The notes below the pieces were generated by a model. That model had not been told where the DNA came from and made no database searches. It saw only the letters and a program-made list of their open reading frames with translations. From NCBI GenBank assembly GCA_018241965.1, contig JAFECS010000004.1, forward strand, positions 1-64,000: a stretch of DNA of 64,000 nt. The letters run 5' to 3'. A program made the position numbers and the translations under genes. This document shows positions 28,796 through 38,710 of this stretch, piece after piece (positions within the stretch are counted from its first letter, which is position 1; each line of letters opens with the position of its first letter). The stretch comes from Pseudomonadota bacterium (GTDB lineage Bacteria; Pseudomonadota; Gammaproteobacteria; Berkiellales; Berkiellaceae).

Positions 28796-30715
28796 ATGTC
28801 ATTAATTACAAATATGGGACAAAAGATACAAGTGTCAAATATATTGGCACAAACATTACCTTCTACAACTTTATTTATTGATAGTCCTTTGCAACTTAAG
28901 GACACAATATTATTTAAAGACCCTCAACCCAATCCTGGTGATGTTTTAACATTTACTGGAGGATATTGGCAACCAGGACCTGGTGGAGGAGGAGGAGGTG
29001 GAATAACTACATTAAACACTCTTACAAATTTATCACAATCGTTTGCAACAGGAACTGTAGGATCAGATTTCGCAATAAATTCGTCAGGATCAACTCATAC
29101 ATTTAACTTACCTGATGCTGGTTCCGCTAGTAGAGGTGTTGTTAATACAACCTCCCAAACTTTTTCTGGTGACAAAACATTTAATGGTAATATAATTATG
29201 GGTGTTGCAAATAAACAAATTGAATTTATAGGGGGTGTTGAAATTGGTAACACAACAACTATGACTTTAAACTCTCAATCTGTTGCCATAGGAAAGGGTT
29301 CAAAATCTCTAGGAAATAGGTCCGTAGCCATAGGAGAGAATGCTTATGCAGGTTCGCAAAGGTGTGTTGCTATTGGTAAAGATTCTAGAGCATCGTTATA
29401 CTCAGTAGCTATAGGATATCAAACATCAGCGGAGAACACATATTCTACTGCTGTAGGTTATAACGCAGACACTTCTAATCAAACTAGATCAACTTGTTTT
29501 GGAGCTAATTCTAAAACAACAGGAACACATAGTTGTTCTTTTGGTGCAAATTCATATAGTACAGGAAATTTTGCGTTGGCTTGTGGTTATAGTTCACGTT
29601 CTGAAACACAAGCAATAGCAATTGGGCGCGATGCAGATGCAAGAGCTAACACAATTGCAATTGGCTCTTTCGCCTACGCAGATCAAAATAGAGCTATTGC
29701 TATAGGAAACGGTAATGCACCTGGAACATTAAACTTGGGGGACGCTCCATACGCTAAAGGTGCAAATACTATAAGTATAGGATTCAAAAGCATTTCATTC
29801 GGTGATTCCAACGTAGTAATTGGTTATAATGGAAATTGTGCGGCAACCAATAGTGTGTGTATTGGTAGAGATACTAAAAATAGAAAATCAAACAATTCAA
29901 TAAATATTGGTCCAAATTCAAGAATAGAATCGCAAACTACTAATAATATTAATCAAAATATTGCAGTTGGTAGAAATGCAAGAATTATTACAGGAGGAGC
30001 CACGATAACTCCTATTGATGTCAATTACAGTATAGCTTTAGGTTCAAATGCATACGCATTAAATGTTACCAATTCTATTGTGATAGGAAGAGATGCTACA
30101 ACATCTACATTAAATCCATCAGCAAATCAAACTGCAAACACTATTGTTATTGGATTTGGTGCAAACACGACTGGAGATTCTTGTAAAAACTCAATCGCAA
30201 TTGGAAGAAACGCATCTGTTAATAACGTTTACGATGCCATTGCATTGGGAACTAATATAACCGCAAATGCAAATAATGGGTTTTTTGTTCGTCATAACAG
30301 TGGTGTTGGAAATCCGGCTCATTTTAACGGAAACGAATTAGTGGAGTTTGTATCCTCTGCCAGATTTAAAGAAAATATAGTCGATTTAGAGGATATTGAT
30401 GATAAATTTGAATTTTTACGTCCTGTGAGATTTAATCCCAAAAAAGGTTATGGTCCAGAGAACACTAAATGTATAGGCTTGATTGCCGAAGAATTAAATG
30501 AAATTTTTCCTGAATTTGTTGTGTATGAAAACGACACCAAAACACCAAAAGGAATTTGTTATGGACCACTAACCGCATTATTAATAAAACAGTTGCAGCA
30601 TATGAAAAAGAAAAACGTTGAATTAAATGATATGATGGTTGCATTGATTGAAAATGAAAAAAAACGATTACAACTAATTAACGATCTACAAAGTAAGCTT
30701 GATAGACTTAATTAA
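28796..30715 (+). CDS. Fibre-like protein: YadA head repeats plus S74 intramolecular chaperone (copy 1)
   Basis: 639 residues. Residues 1-60 form an N-terminal anchor, followed by a GGGGGGG hinge. Residues about 150-500 are many 14-residue repeats of the SxAIGxNAxA type, the left-handed beta-roll of trimeric YadA/Hia heads. Residues about 520-639 (SARFKENIVDLEDID, CIGLIAEELNEIFPEF) match the peptidase S74/endosialidase chaperone that trimerises and then cleaves itself off phage and viral fibres. Likely a surface fibre or adhesin for host attachment. Next to a paralogue only 25 nt downstream. Confidence 0.85.
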   Translation: MSLITNMGQKIQVSNILAQTLPSTTLFIDSPLQLKDTILFKDPQPNPGDVLTFTGGYWQPGPGGGGGGGITTLNTLTNLSQSFATGTVGSDFAINSSGSTHTFNLPDAGSASRGVVNTTSQTFSGDKTFNGNIIMGVANKQIEFIGGVEIGNTTTMTLNSQSVAIGKGSKSLGNRSVAIGENAYAGSQRCVAIGKDSRASLYSVAIGYQTSAENTYSTAVGYNADTSNQTRSTCFGANSKTTGTHSCSFGANSYSTGNFALACGYSSRSETQAIAIGRDADARANTIAIGSFAYADQNRAIAIGNGNAPGTLNLGDAPYAKGANTISIGFKSISFGDSNVVIGYNGNCAATNSVCIGRDTKNRKSNNSINIGPNSRIESQTTNNINQNIAVGRNARIITGGATITPIDVNYSIALGSNAYALNVTNSIVIGRDATTSTLNPSANQTANTIVIGFGANTTGDSCKNSIAIGRNASVNNVYDAIALGTNITANANNGFFVRHNSGVGNPAHFNGNELVEFVSSARFKENIVDLEDIDDKFEFLRPVRFNPKKGYGPENTKCIGLIAEELNEIFPEFVVYENDTKTPKGICYGPLTALLIKQLQHMKKKNVELNDMMVALIENEKKRLQLINDLQSKLDRLN

Positions 30716-30740
30716 TTTGTTTTCTTACATATAATAAAGA

Positions 30741-32642
30741 ATGTCGTTAATAACAAATACAGGACAAAAAATACAAGTGTCAAATATTTTAGCACAAACA
30801 TTACCATCTACAACTTTATTTATTGATAGTCCTTTACAACTTAAAGACACGATATTATTTAAAGATCCCCAACCTATGCCTGGTGACGTTTTGACATTTA
30901 CTGGAGGATATTGGCAACCAGGATCAGGTGGAGGTGGAGGCGGTGGAATAACTAGCTTGAATGGCCTTGTTACCTCAAATCAATCGTTTGTAACAGGAAC
31001 GGCAGGATCAGATTTTGCAATAAGTTCGTCAGGATCAACTCACACATTTGATTTACCTGATGCTGGTTCTGCTAGTAGAGGGGTTGTTAACACAACATCC
31101 CAAACATTTTCTGGTGACAAAACTTTTGAAGGTAATGTAATTATAGGGGATAAAATATCATGGAACGGTGGTATTGAAATAGGATCTAGTTCAAGTATTA
31201 CCGGTTATCAAAATGCAATAGCGATTGGAAAACAAACTACTGCAACAGGTGATAGTTCTATTGCAATTGGATGGAATGTTACGGCAGCAAACCAAAACAG
31301 TATAAATATAGGTTATTTTACAGGGAGCTCAGGTGCTAATGGTCTATGCATAGGGACACAAAATTTCGGAACATCAACTAATTCAACTGCTGTTGGAGAT
31401 TTTGCACAACCCCATTTTCCAAATAATTCAGCTTTAGGTAATTTTGCGGTTTCTAGAGGGACTTATTCTGTCGCTGTAGGTTGCAAAGCATACACTAGTT
31501 TTAATTCAGAGTACACGACAGCTTTGGGATATTTTGCTCAGGCTTTTTCCAGTAATCTTGCTACCAAACACTCGATAGCTGTTGGAAATGATGCACGTGC
31601 TTCTGGTGACACAATTGCCATAGGAAGAAACACCAGACCTATTCGTCCCAAAACAGTTGTTATTGGACATGGAACTGCTTTAACATCATTATACGCAAAT
31701 GGTGATAGAACAATAATGATAGGGGCACAAAACACTGCCAAAAATTACACATCACTTAGTATTGGTTATAACATTTATAGTAGTATACAAAACACTACAT
31801 TCATAGGACAAAACATAAATGTTCCATTTTCCTTCACACAATTCCCCATTATTATCGGTAATCAAGCGGATGAAATTAACGGGGGAAATGAGAATATTGC
31901 AATTGGATATCAAGCAGTATCAGAGGCGTCTGCTTTCGGTTCAGTCGTTATAGGGTCCTCTGCTTACAATAAATATTCTAGAGGCTCTATATCTATTGGA
32001 CATAATGCCAGTGTTGGTTCGAGCACTTATATAAGTTTCTATAATACAGCTATTGGTACTAATGCTAATGTGTGGTCAGCATCAGCCGGTGCTACGGCAT
32101 CCATTGCTATTGGTCGTAACACAGATGCATCTGGTAGAGTTGACTCAATAGCACTGGGAACAGGTGTTATAGCAAGTTCAAATTACGGGTTTTTTGTCCG
32201 CCACAACACTAGCATGGTGGCTGGAACACCAGCAAGATTTCAAACTGTTAACGAACTTGTTGAATTAGTTTCTTCTGCTAGATTTAAAGAAAATATAGTA
32301 GACTTAGAAGAAGTTGATGATAAGTTTGATTATTTGCGTCCTGTTCGGTATAAATTAAAAGGCAAAGATGAAAATTTGATTGGTCTTGTTGCAGAAGAAC
32401 TAGAAGAATTATTTCCTGAATTTGTTACATATGAAAATGATGAAAATGATGAAAATTTAAAAATTGCAAGAGGTATTGATTATGAAGTGATGGTCTCTAT
32501 ACTGATAAAACAAACACAATATTTAAATCGAAAAAACAAATTAATTTCAAAAACAATTGAAACATTACAAAAGAACGAAATAGAACATGATAATTTGTTA
32601 CAAAATATACAAGAAGAAATAAATAAGCGTATGGTTCAATGA
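30741..32642 (+). CDS. Fibre-like protein: YadA head repeats plus S74 intramolecular chaperone (copy 2)
   Basis: 633 residues, a tandem paralogue of the preceding gene. The first ~120 residues are almost identical (MSLITNTGQKIQVSNILAQ, the same Gly hinge, and GDKTFEGNVIIGDK against GDKTFNGNIIMG), and so is the start of the chaperone module (SSARFKENIVDLEEVDDKF). The head repeats in between differ strongly in number and sequence. Both genes start within AATAAAGAATGTC. Conserved ends with a variable head are typical of receptor-binding fibres under diversifying selection; that interpretation is inferred. Confidence 0.85.
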   Translation: MSLITNTGQKIQVSNILAQTLPSTTLFIDSPLQLKDTILFKDPQPMPGDVLTFTGGYWQPGSGGGGGGGITSLNGLVTSNQSFVTGTAGSDFAISSSGSTHTFDLPDAGSASRGVVNTTSQTFSGDKTFEGNVIIGDKISWNGGIEIGSSSSITGYQNAIAIGKQTTATGDSSIAIGWNVTAANQNSINIGYFTGSSGANGLCIGTQNFGTSTNSTAVGDFAQPHFPNNSALGNFAVSRGTYSVAVGCKAYTSFNSEYTTALGYFAQAFSSNLATKHSIAVGNDARASGDTIAIGRNTRPIRPKTVVIGHGTALTSLYANGDRTIMIGAQNTAKNYTSLSIGYNIYSSIQNTTFIGQNINVPFSFTQFPIIIGNQADEINGGNENIAIGYQAVSEASAFGSVVIGSSAYNKYSRGSISIGHNASVGSSTYISFYNTAIGTNANVWSASAGATASIAIGRNTDASGRVDSIALGTGVIASSNYGFFVRHNTSMVAGTPARFQTVNELVELVSSARFKENIVDLEEVDDKFDYLRPVRYKLKGKDENLIGLVAEELEELFPEFVTYENDENDENLKIARGIDYEVMVSILIKQTQYLNRKNKLISKTIETLQKNEIEHDNLLQNIQEEINKRMVQ

Positions 32643-32873
32643 TTAAAGTATTAAAAACGTATTCAAGTGAACATCTCACATATTTATTGTTCAATACATT
32701 TTTGGTGTATGGTGTATTTTTTATGTTAAACAAAAAGTTTAAAATAAAAAAATTAAATACTTGTAAGCTAATATTAGTATATTCATTGTTCAATACATTT
32801 TGGTGTATTTTTTGTTTTAAATACGTTTTGTATTTTATTTTTAAAAATTTTTATTTTTGATCAATACAAGTAA

Positions 32874-33506
32874 ATGAAAAACAAAAGTAAAATTTGCACC
32901 GATACTAATAATATTGGAGGAGCTGGTGTCTTACTTTTTGAAGAAGATAATGTGATATTATTTAGAGAGAAAAAAGAAGGAGTGTATACAGAACCAGGAG
33001 GAAGTTTTGATGAAAAAAAACATTGTACAATAGAGTCAACTGCTATAGAGGAGTTGTTTGAAGAAACATGTGCGTTATTTAAATCGACAAAAATACAAAC
33101 AAAAAAGAATTTTTTTGAATTGCATTTTAAAGAAAAAAAATCGTATAGAGTATACACTTTGGATATTCCGTATATTACATCGTTAAGAAGAGATTATACA
33201 TGTAATTTAAATCGTTTGAATGACATAAATGCAAACAAGATATTTTTAGAAACTAACAATGTAACTAGAGTAAATGTGGGTGTGTTAAGAAATGCAATTC
33301 TAAACATTGGAAAAAAGAAACACGATGATTTGAATAAAAAACACGAAGTGTATGTTGTGGATGAATACGGAAACCAAATAACTTTAAAACGAAGAACAGT
33401 TCGTGTATTAAGAAAATGGTTTCTTTTAAATAAAAATGTTGTCCCAAAAAAAATAAAAAAAGTGCGTGTATTCAAAAGTTGTAAGATGATTAAATACAAA
33501 TTATAA
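32874..33506 (+). CDS. Nudix hydrolase-like protein
   Basis: 210 residues. GGAGVLLFEEDNVILFREKK followed by TEPGGSFDEKKHCTIESTA and EELFEETC matches the Nudix fold and box (GX5EX7REUXEEXGU), although the Arg of REU is replaced. Nudix enzymes hydrolyse nucleoside diphosphates linked to another group; mRNA decapping is known for some giant-virus and poxvirus members. The C-terminal half is basic (KKHDDLNKKHEVYVVDE, KKIKKVRVFK). Loss of the box Arg makes catalysis uncertain. Confidence 0.75.
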   Translation: MKNKSKICTDTNNIGGAGVLLFEEDNVILFREKKEGVYTEPGGSFDEKKHCTIESTAIEELFEETCALFKSTKIQTKKNFFELHFKEKKSYRVYTLDIPYITSLRRDYTCNLNRLNDINANKIFLETNNVTRVNVGVLRNAILNIGKKKHDDLNKKHEVYVVDEYGNQITLKRRTVRVLRKWFLLNKNVVPKKIKKVRVFKSCKMIKYKL

Positions 33507-33527
33507 TATTTGTGTATAATAAGTGAA

Positions 33528-33776
33528 ATGACTGAGAGTTTCATAACTTTCACAACTCCCACACGCTCTAACAGCATGTTTAATATGAATCCTGAATTAA
33601 TACAGATTAGAAAACAAATTGCTAATGCTGTTATGCTTAATAAAGATCATATTTACATTAATTGTCCAAGTGGACCCAACTATTATTCTATAGAAAAACA
33701 ATTACACTCAGAAGGCTATCACGTATCTGATATTTTCATGTGTTTCAAAAAGAAATGGAAAATTAGCTGGGAATAA
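33528..33776 (+). CDS. Hypothetical protein,82 aa
   Basis: The ATG at 33528 (MTESFITFTTPTRSNSMFN) is preferred; the frame could extend to a TTG at 33510. Helical middle (PELIQIRKQIANAVMLNKD), C-terminal basic KKKWKISWE. Ends 5 nt from the convergent methyltransferase. Family not recognised. Confidence 0.55.
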   Translation: MTESFITFTTPTRSNSMFNMNPELIQIRKQIANAVMLNKDHIYINCPSGPNYYSIEKQLHSEGYHVSDIFMCFKKKWKISWE

Positions 33777-33780
33777 GATA

Positions 33781-34302
33781 TTATTTTATTATGTGAATAA
33801 TGTGATTGTCAACTAGTTGTTTAACGAACGAACGTTGTAAATTTGCCTCAAAATCTCTAATTATTGAAGGACATCTCATGCTCGAACATATTACTACTGT
33901 GCACACCAAAGAATTTATTGTTTTACATAATTTTGTTGGGTGATCTGGCAAATATAAAACGTCTGATGCAATTATGAGTGTTGCGTTTGACAACCAATCA
34001 GTTATATTATCTCCAAAACAAAATGTTTTAATATTGATTTTGTCTGAACACGTTTTTTTTAGTGTTTCAACATATTGATCACTTGCAGTCACATGTTTTG
34101 CACCTAAATCTAATATTAAATTGGACAACATTCCTGTTCCAGAACCTAGTTCAACAACACTGCCCAAATCAAATTCATCTTTGTTTGTGTATATATACGA
34201 CCATAATACTTTTTGTGAGCTCCACACGACGCTACCAGTATTATCATGAGAATTATCGTCATCATACCAAATGTCATTTAGAGGGTTCCATCCTGTATGC
34301 AT
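33781..34302 (-). CDS. METTL21-type lysine methyltransferase-like protein
   Basis: 173 residues. TGSVVWSSQKVLWSYI, the SAM motif VVELGSGTGMLS, HVTASDQY and IIASDVLYLPD match the Methyltransf_16 (METTL21/FAM86) family, which methylates lysines on translation factors and chaperones. The length is slightly shorter than usual. The target is unknown; the translation theme of the window makes an elongation factor or chaperone plausible (inference). Confidence 0.82.
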   Translation of the reverse strand: MHTGWNPLNDIWYDDDNSHDNTGSVVWSSQKVLWSYIYTNKDEFDLGSVVELGSGTGMLSNLILDLGAKHVTASDQYVETLKKTCSDKINIKTFCFGDNITDWLSNATLIIASDVLYLPDHPTKLCKTINSLVCTVVICSSMRCPSIIRDFEANLQRSFVKQLVDNHIIHIIK

Positions 34303-34433
34303 GTTAATGTTGCATTATTTGTTTCATTTTCATAATTATACAAATTAACATAAATTTAATTCGTGTTATTTTTTTTCATATAGTTAAAAAATACGTTTTT
34401 AAACATGTATTTTTTTGTAAACTAAAACAAAAA

Positions 34434-34913
34434 ATGGAAGGATGTATGTGTTCATTATGTAAAGAATACATTTCAAAAGAGAATGTTATTTATGAAAGTC
34501 ACTTTTGGTTCGTCATGTTTAATCGCTTTCCGTATTTACCTGGGCATATTATGTTAGTACCTAAAAGACCCATACCCAATCTTGAAGATATTACAGTAGA
34601 AGAAAGAGTTGAAATGATTAATGAATTAATAGATGCACAAACACTTTTAATTAATGCACTTCAAAATAAATTTGGTGTTACATCATCAAATATTGGAATA
34701 AACCTTGGACCTAATTCAGGTGCAAGTATTCCAACACACCTCCATATTCACTTGGTCCCTAGAAGACCAAATGATTCAAATTTCATGCATACTTGCACTT
34801 TTAGTGGATTTGGAGAAAGACATGACCCAATTATGTATGATAAAATGTATTCAAATGCTCGTATGTGGATTATTGAAGAAGCTTCCAAACGAAAAATAAA
34901 AGAAAAATTATAA
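34434..34913 (+). CDS. HIT-family nucleotide hydrolase/transferase
   Basis: 159 residues. The histidine triad HLHIHLVPRR is intact (HxHxHxx), preceded by NIGINLGPNSGASIPTH and the CxxC pair CSLC near the N-terminus. HIT proteins cleave nucleoside phosphoramidates or dinucleoside polyphosphates; the N-terminal CxxC and spacing are closest to Ap4A-processing HIT proteins. Substrate not determinable here. Confidence 0.88.
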   Translation: MEGCMCSLCKEYISKENVIYESHFWFVMFNRFPYLPGHIMLVPKRPIPNLEDITVEERVEMINELIDAQTLLINALQNKFGVTSSNIGINLGPNSGASIPTHLHIHLVPRRPNDSNFMHTCTFSGFGERHDPIMYDKMYSNARMWIIEEASKRKIKEKL

Positions 34914-34943
34914 TTAAATCGTATTTGTATTAGATTAAGTAAA

Positions 34944-36786
34944 ATGAGTGATAAAGAATTTACCAATGCATTAAACAATGCTATTATTGATTCACATCCA
35001 ACTTTATTGGAACAACTTAATGAATCGCAAATGATAGAGCACCTTCAAAAATTACAAAATACACCAAATACACCAAACACACCAAATACACAAGAAATCA
35101 ATCCCTCTTCTGATACAAGCTCCACAGGCCAGCGAAGAAGGAGTCTGACCGGAGCCACAAGTAGTACAACACCTCCATCTTTTAATATTGACACTTTAGT
35201 AGGATTTTGCAAAGAAAAAGGGTTTATATTTCCATCATCTGAAATATATGGTGGAATCAAAGGATTTTTCGATTATGGACATTATGGTGTTCAACTGAAA
35301 AGAAATATAATAGATGCGTATTTTTCTTTTTTTGTAACAAAAAGGGAAAATATTATTTCGCAAGATGGTTCGATTATTTCGAACCCTAATGTTTGGAAAG
35401 CATCTGGACATGTAGACAAATTTAATGATCCTATATTGATAACACGTAGCAATTTGAAATACAGAGCTGACCACTTTCTTGAAGAAACAATGAATATATC
35501 AACTGAAGGCATGACAAATGAAAAAATATTTGAAATAATACAATCGAATAATCTAAAATACGGCGGTGACGACATTGTTAGTGTTGAACATATGAATTTG
35601 ATGTTTGCTAGTCAAACAGGAGCTCCATCTGTTTCATCTGTTTCATCTGCTTCATCCACTTCGTTGAATCCGTATAATGTTGGAAAAACACAATCAAATG
35701 ACAATACTGTATATTTAAGACCAGAAACATGTCAAAATATTTTTTGCAATGCAAAATACCTTGCGAATGTTAATAGACTTTCATTGCCATTTGGTATCAC
35801 ACAAATAGGAAAAGTATTTAGGAATGAAATTGCTCCTAAAAATTTCATTTTTCGTTGTCGAGAATTTGAACAAATGGAAATGGAATATTTTTTTAATCCC
35901 TCTACAGAATGTATAGAACTATCTGCTAAACATAAAACATTTGGTATTGAGTGCAAATTTGCAAATGGTATAACGCAATTTGTTGAGTTGAACACTTTAC
36001 TAGGTAAAAATATTGATTTTGACCACCACGTTTAAACTAACATTTAAACTAGAATTGAATCTGTTAAACACACATCATTTGTATTGGATGGCAGAAATGT
36101 TGATATGGCTTACTGAAAATATAGGTTTAAAAAACGAAGAATTGAGAATAAGGGAACACACAAAAGATGAATTATCTCATTATTCAAGTGCAACATTTGA
36201 TATTGAATTCAGATACCCATTTGGTTCAAAAACAGATGATTCTTCTAATATCACAAACCAATACGAATACAAAGAATTGTGTGGCATAGCAAATCGCGGA
36301 AATTACGACATTTCCCAACATGCTAAATTTTCAAAACAAAATTTATTATTTTTTGACACATCAACAAAAGAAAAGTTGATTCCGCATGTGATAGAACCTT
36401 CTATTGGTTTGGAAAGATTGTTTTTGGCTGTATTATGTTCATCTTATGAGTTCGATAAAGAACGTGATTATGTCGTTTTACATCTAAAAAATAAGTTGTG
36501 CCCTGTTGAATGTGCTGTTTTACCTCTTGTGAATAAATTCTGTGTGAAAGCAAGGGAAATATTCGAAAGACTTGTAGATGGAAATTGGAGAGTATCTTAT
36601 GACAAAGGTGGTTCTATCGGTAGAAGATACGCAAGACAAGATGAACTGGGAACAAAATGGTGCATAACTATTGATGGTGAAACTGAATTAGATAACACAG
36701 TCACTATTAGAGATCGTGATTCAAAAGAACAAAAAAGAGTCGCAATTCAACAATTACTTGAGTGTTCATCTTTAGAATCTCTTTAA
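34944..36786 (+). CDS. GARS: Glycyl-tRNA synthetase (eukaryotic type), two exons
   Basis: Exons 34944-36003 and 36053-36786 joined across a 49-nt intron (36004-36052, GTAAAAA...AACTAG) give 597 residues; unspliced, the frame stops at 36035. It charges tRNA-Gly. Class IIa signatures: GHVDKFNDPILI, motif 2 region YLRPETCQNIFCNAK and FRNEIAPKNFIFRCREFEQM, and motif 3 VIEPSIGLERLFLAVL. The C-terminal anticodon-binding domain is present (CAVLPLVNKFCVKAR, YDKGGSIGRRYARQDELGTK). The splice falls inside the insertion before LREREH-like REHTKDELSHYS. The N-terminal 75 residues are low complexity (NTPNTPNTP). tRNA-Gly(TCC) and Gly(GCC) genes are in the array downstream. Confidence 0.93.
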
Positions 36787-37772
36787 GCCCCAGCGTGTCT
36801 CTCAAGACAAGGTATAATACGAAATTCATTATTTGGATTAATAAATAAAGCACTTGTAAACATATTACTACAAGCACCTATATTAACATCGCATTTTGCT
36901 AACGTATATACATCTAAATATGCATTTACACATTCTTCCAAATATGTTATTCTATAGTTTTTTTCACTTCTTTTATCCCAATCATGATTACCTCTTAATC
37001 TAGGCATTTCATGAAATAGTACATTATCTTTTCCACACACCAATTGTAACTTTTCAATAAATTCCAAGGATTCTGTGGCAACAAATACACGATGAACATT
37101 CAATTCATTAATTAGTGGAATAATACTTTGAACAACTAAATTGTAATAGTTTTCAATTTCATTGTCATCCATTTCTATATAATGATGTTTTGGTATTCTT
37201 AGATGTATTCCTAACCATCGATGTTCTGCTTTCTTTTTTTCAAATAATTTTTCAACTTTATTTAATAATGTATTTTTTGGTTTAATGTATTTTTGAATTA
37301 ATTGATTGTAATACTGTCTTAACATATTAAATTGTGGGTGTTTATATAAATCAGGAGTATTCCAATAATACGGGGTAGTTGTATCAAATAGTTTCACATG
37401 TATATCAGGAACCTGCAAATCCTTAAATTCTGGTTCTAGTAAATGATTTATTGGATTATAAGGGAAATTTTCTATCCATTTAAAATTTGTAACTTCTTTT
37501 GTATGATCATATTCTACAATAGGTTCGAAAAGATACTCCCATATATTAATTCTACCATGTAGCTCGAGTGAATTAGGCGGCAATTTTTCGTCGCATACAT
37601 AACCATCTTTAATAAACGGTGTTGGGGAGTCTGAATGACAGGCATATATACAAAATTTACTTGAACGATCTGAGTCACTTAGCGCATTGTTATGGTCCAT
37701 TAATGATATCCAATCAAGTAAACGTAAAAAAAAGGAAAATGTACCATGTGCATATACAATAAATAAGTTCAT
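36783..37772 (-). CDS. Fucosyltransferase-like glycosyltransferase
   Basis: 329 residues from the Met at 37772 (MNLFIVYAHGTFSFFLRLLD). The frame could extend to 37871, but that would overlap the upstream region of the divergent epimerase gene. The segment RWLGIHLRIPKHHYIEMDDN, then HRVFVATES and IGACSNMFTSALF, follows the order of the GT-B fucosyltransferases (HxR donor motif, ATxS, GxxSN), such as protein O-fucosyltransferases and NodZ. Likely adds fucose to viral glycans. Overlaps the end of the GlyRS gene by 4 nt, convergent. Confidence 0.65.
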   Translation of the reverse strand: MNLFIVYAHGTFSFFLRLLDWISLMDHNNALSDSDRSSKFCIYACHSDSPTPFIKDGYVCDEKLPPNSLELHGRINIWEYLFEPIVEYDHTKEVTNFKWIENFPYNPINHLLEPEFKDLQVPDIHVKLFDTTTPYYWNTPDLYKHPQFNMLRQYYNQLIQKYIKPKNTLLNKVEKLFEKKKAEHRWLGIHLRIPKHHYIEMDDNEIENYYNLVVQSIIPLINELNVHRVFVATESLEFIEKLQLVCGKDNVLFHEMPRLRGNHDWDKRSEKNYRITYLEECVNAYLDVYTLAKCDVNIGACSNMFTSALFINPNNEFRIIPCLERHAGA

Positions 37773-37879
37773 GCTTACTAATAATGTTTGAAAATGTTTA
37801 AATTCTATAATACGCTTGGTAAACGAGAACAAGTTGTGCGTATTTTGAATGTATGAAAAATAAATTACCATATTAAAAT

Positions 37880-38710
37880 ATGCGTTTTTTAGTACTAGGA
37901 TCAGAAGGAGTAGTAGGTAAATCTTTCTGTGAATTCATAGAGAACAAAACTGAACATTCATGCACACATTGGGATATTAAAAATGGTTCCGAATTTGATC
38001 TACGTGATACAAATAATATTAGTAAACTAAAAAAAACAATGGAAGATTGTGATTTTGTAATGTTTTTAGCTTGTGACGTTGGTGGATCAAAATATTTAAA
38101 CACAGTTCAAAATGTTACATTCATAAACAATAATTTATTAATAATGATTAATGTGTTCAATACATTATTAGAAACAAAAAAACCTTTTATTTTTACTTCA
38201 TCTCAAATGTCCAATATGCATCACTGCTCTTATGGTACTTGCAAAAAAATTGGCGAACATTATTGTTCATCTATTGGTGGCATTGTTGTTCAATTATGGA
38301 ACACATACGGATACGAGAAAGTAGATGTAAAATCACATGTCATAAATGACTTTATTAGAATGGCCCTTGACGACAAAACAATACATATGAAAACAGATGG
38401 TTCTGAAAAAAGGCAATTTCTCTTTGACACTGATTGCGCAGAAGCATTGTTTGTGTTGGCACAAAATTACAAAAAATACGAATTTCAAACAATACATTTA
38501 ACGAATGGAGAGTGGACAAGTATATACGAAATTGCACAAATTATTAAAGATGAAATCAAAGATATTGAAATTATAACAAATACAAAAAAAGATGATACGC
38601 AAATACTAGTAAATGAACCAAAAAACTTTATAGATACCAACGACTGGCTTCCCAAAATTAGTATTAGAGATGGAATAAAATATTTAATTCAATTACAATC
38701 TCTTAAATGA
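37880..38710 (+). CDS. NAD-dependent epimerase/dehydratase (extended SDR)
   Basis: 276 residues. N-terminal Rossmann motif FLVLGSEGVVGKSF, acidic DLRD, and the catalytic YGTCK (YxxxK) after TSSQMSN. The extended SDR family makes nucleotide sugars such as GDP-fucose, dTDP-rhamnose or UDP-sugars. Divergent partner of the fucosyltransferase-like gene, so joint glycan synthesis is likely; the precise sugar is unknown. Confidence 0.88.
   Translation: MRFLVLGSEGVVGKSFCEFIENKTEHSCTHWDIKNGSEFDLRDTNNISKLKKTMEDCDFVMFLACDVGGSKYLNTVQNVTFINNNLLIMINVFNTLLETKKPFIFTSSQMSNMHHCSYGTCKKIGEHYCSSIGGIVVQLWNTYGYEKVDVKSHVINDFIRMALDDKTIHMKTDGSEKRQFLFDTDCAEALFVLAQNYKKYEFQTIHLTNGEWTSIYEIAQIIKDEIKDIEIITNTKKDDTQILVNEPKNFIDTNDWLPKISIRDGIKYLIQLQSLK

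Noticed and set aside
32639..32860. 73-residue hydrophobic frame overlapping the end of the second fibre gene by 4 nt
   Set aside because: Very AT-rich, phenylalanine-heavy composition with repeated TTGTTCAATACATTT segments; nothing supports translation over chance, although a small membrane protein is not excluded.
34944..36035. Two separate genes or a frameshifted glycyl-tRNA synthetase
   Set aside because: The break carries GTAAAA, a branch-like ACTAAC and AACTAG, and removing 49 nt restores the frame, so an intron explains it better than a frameshift.
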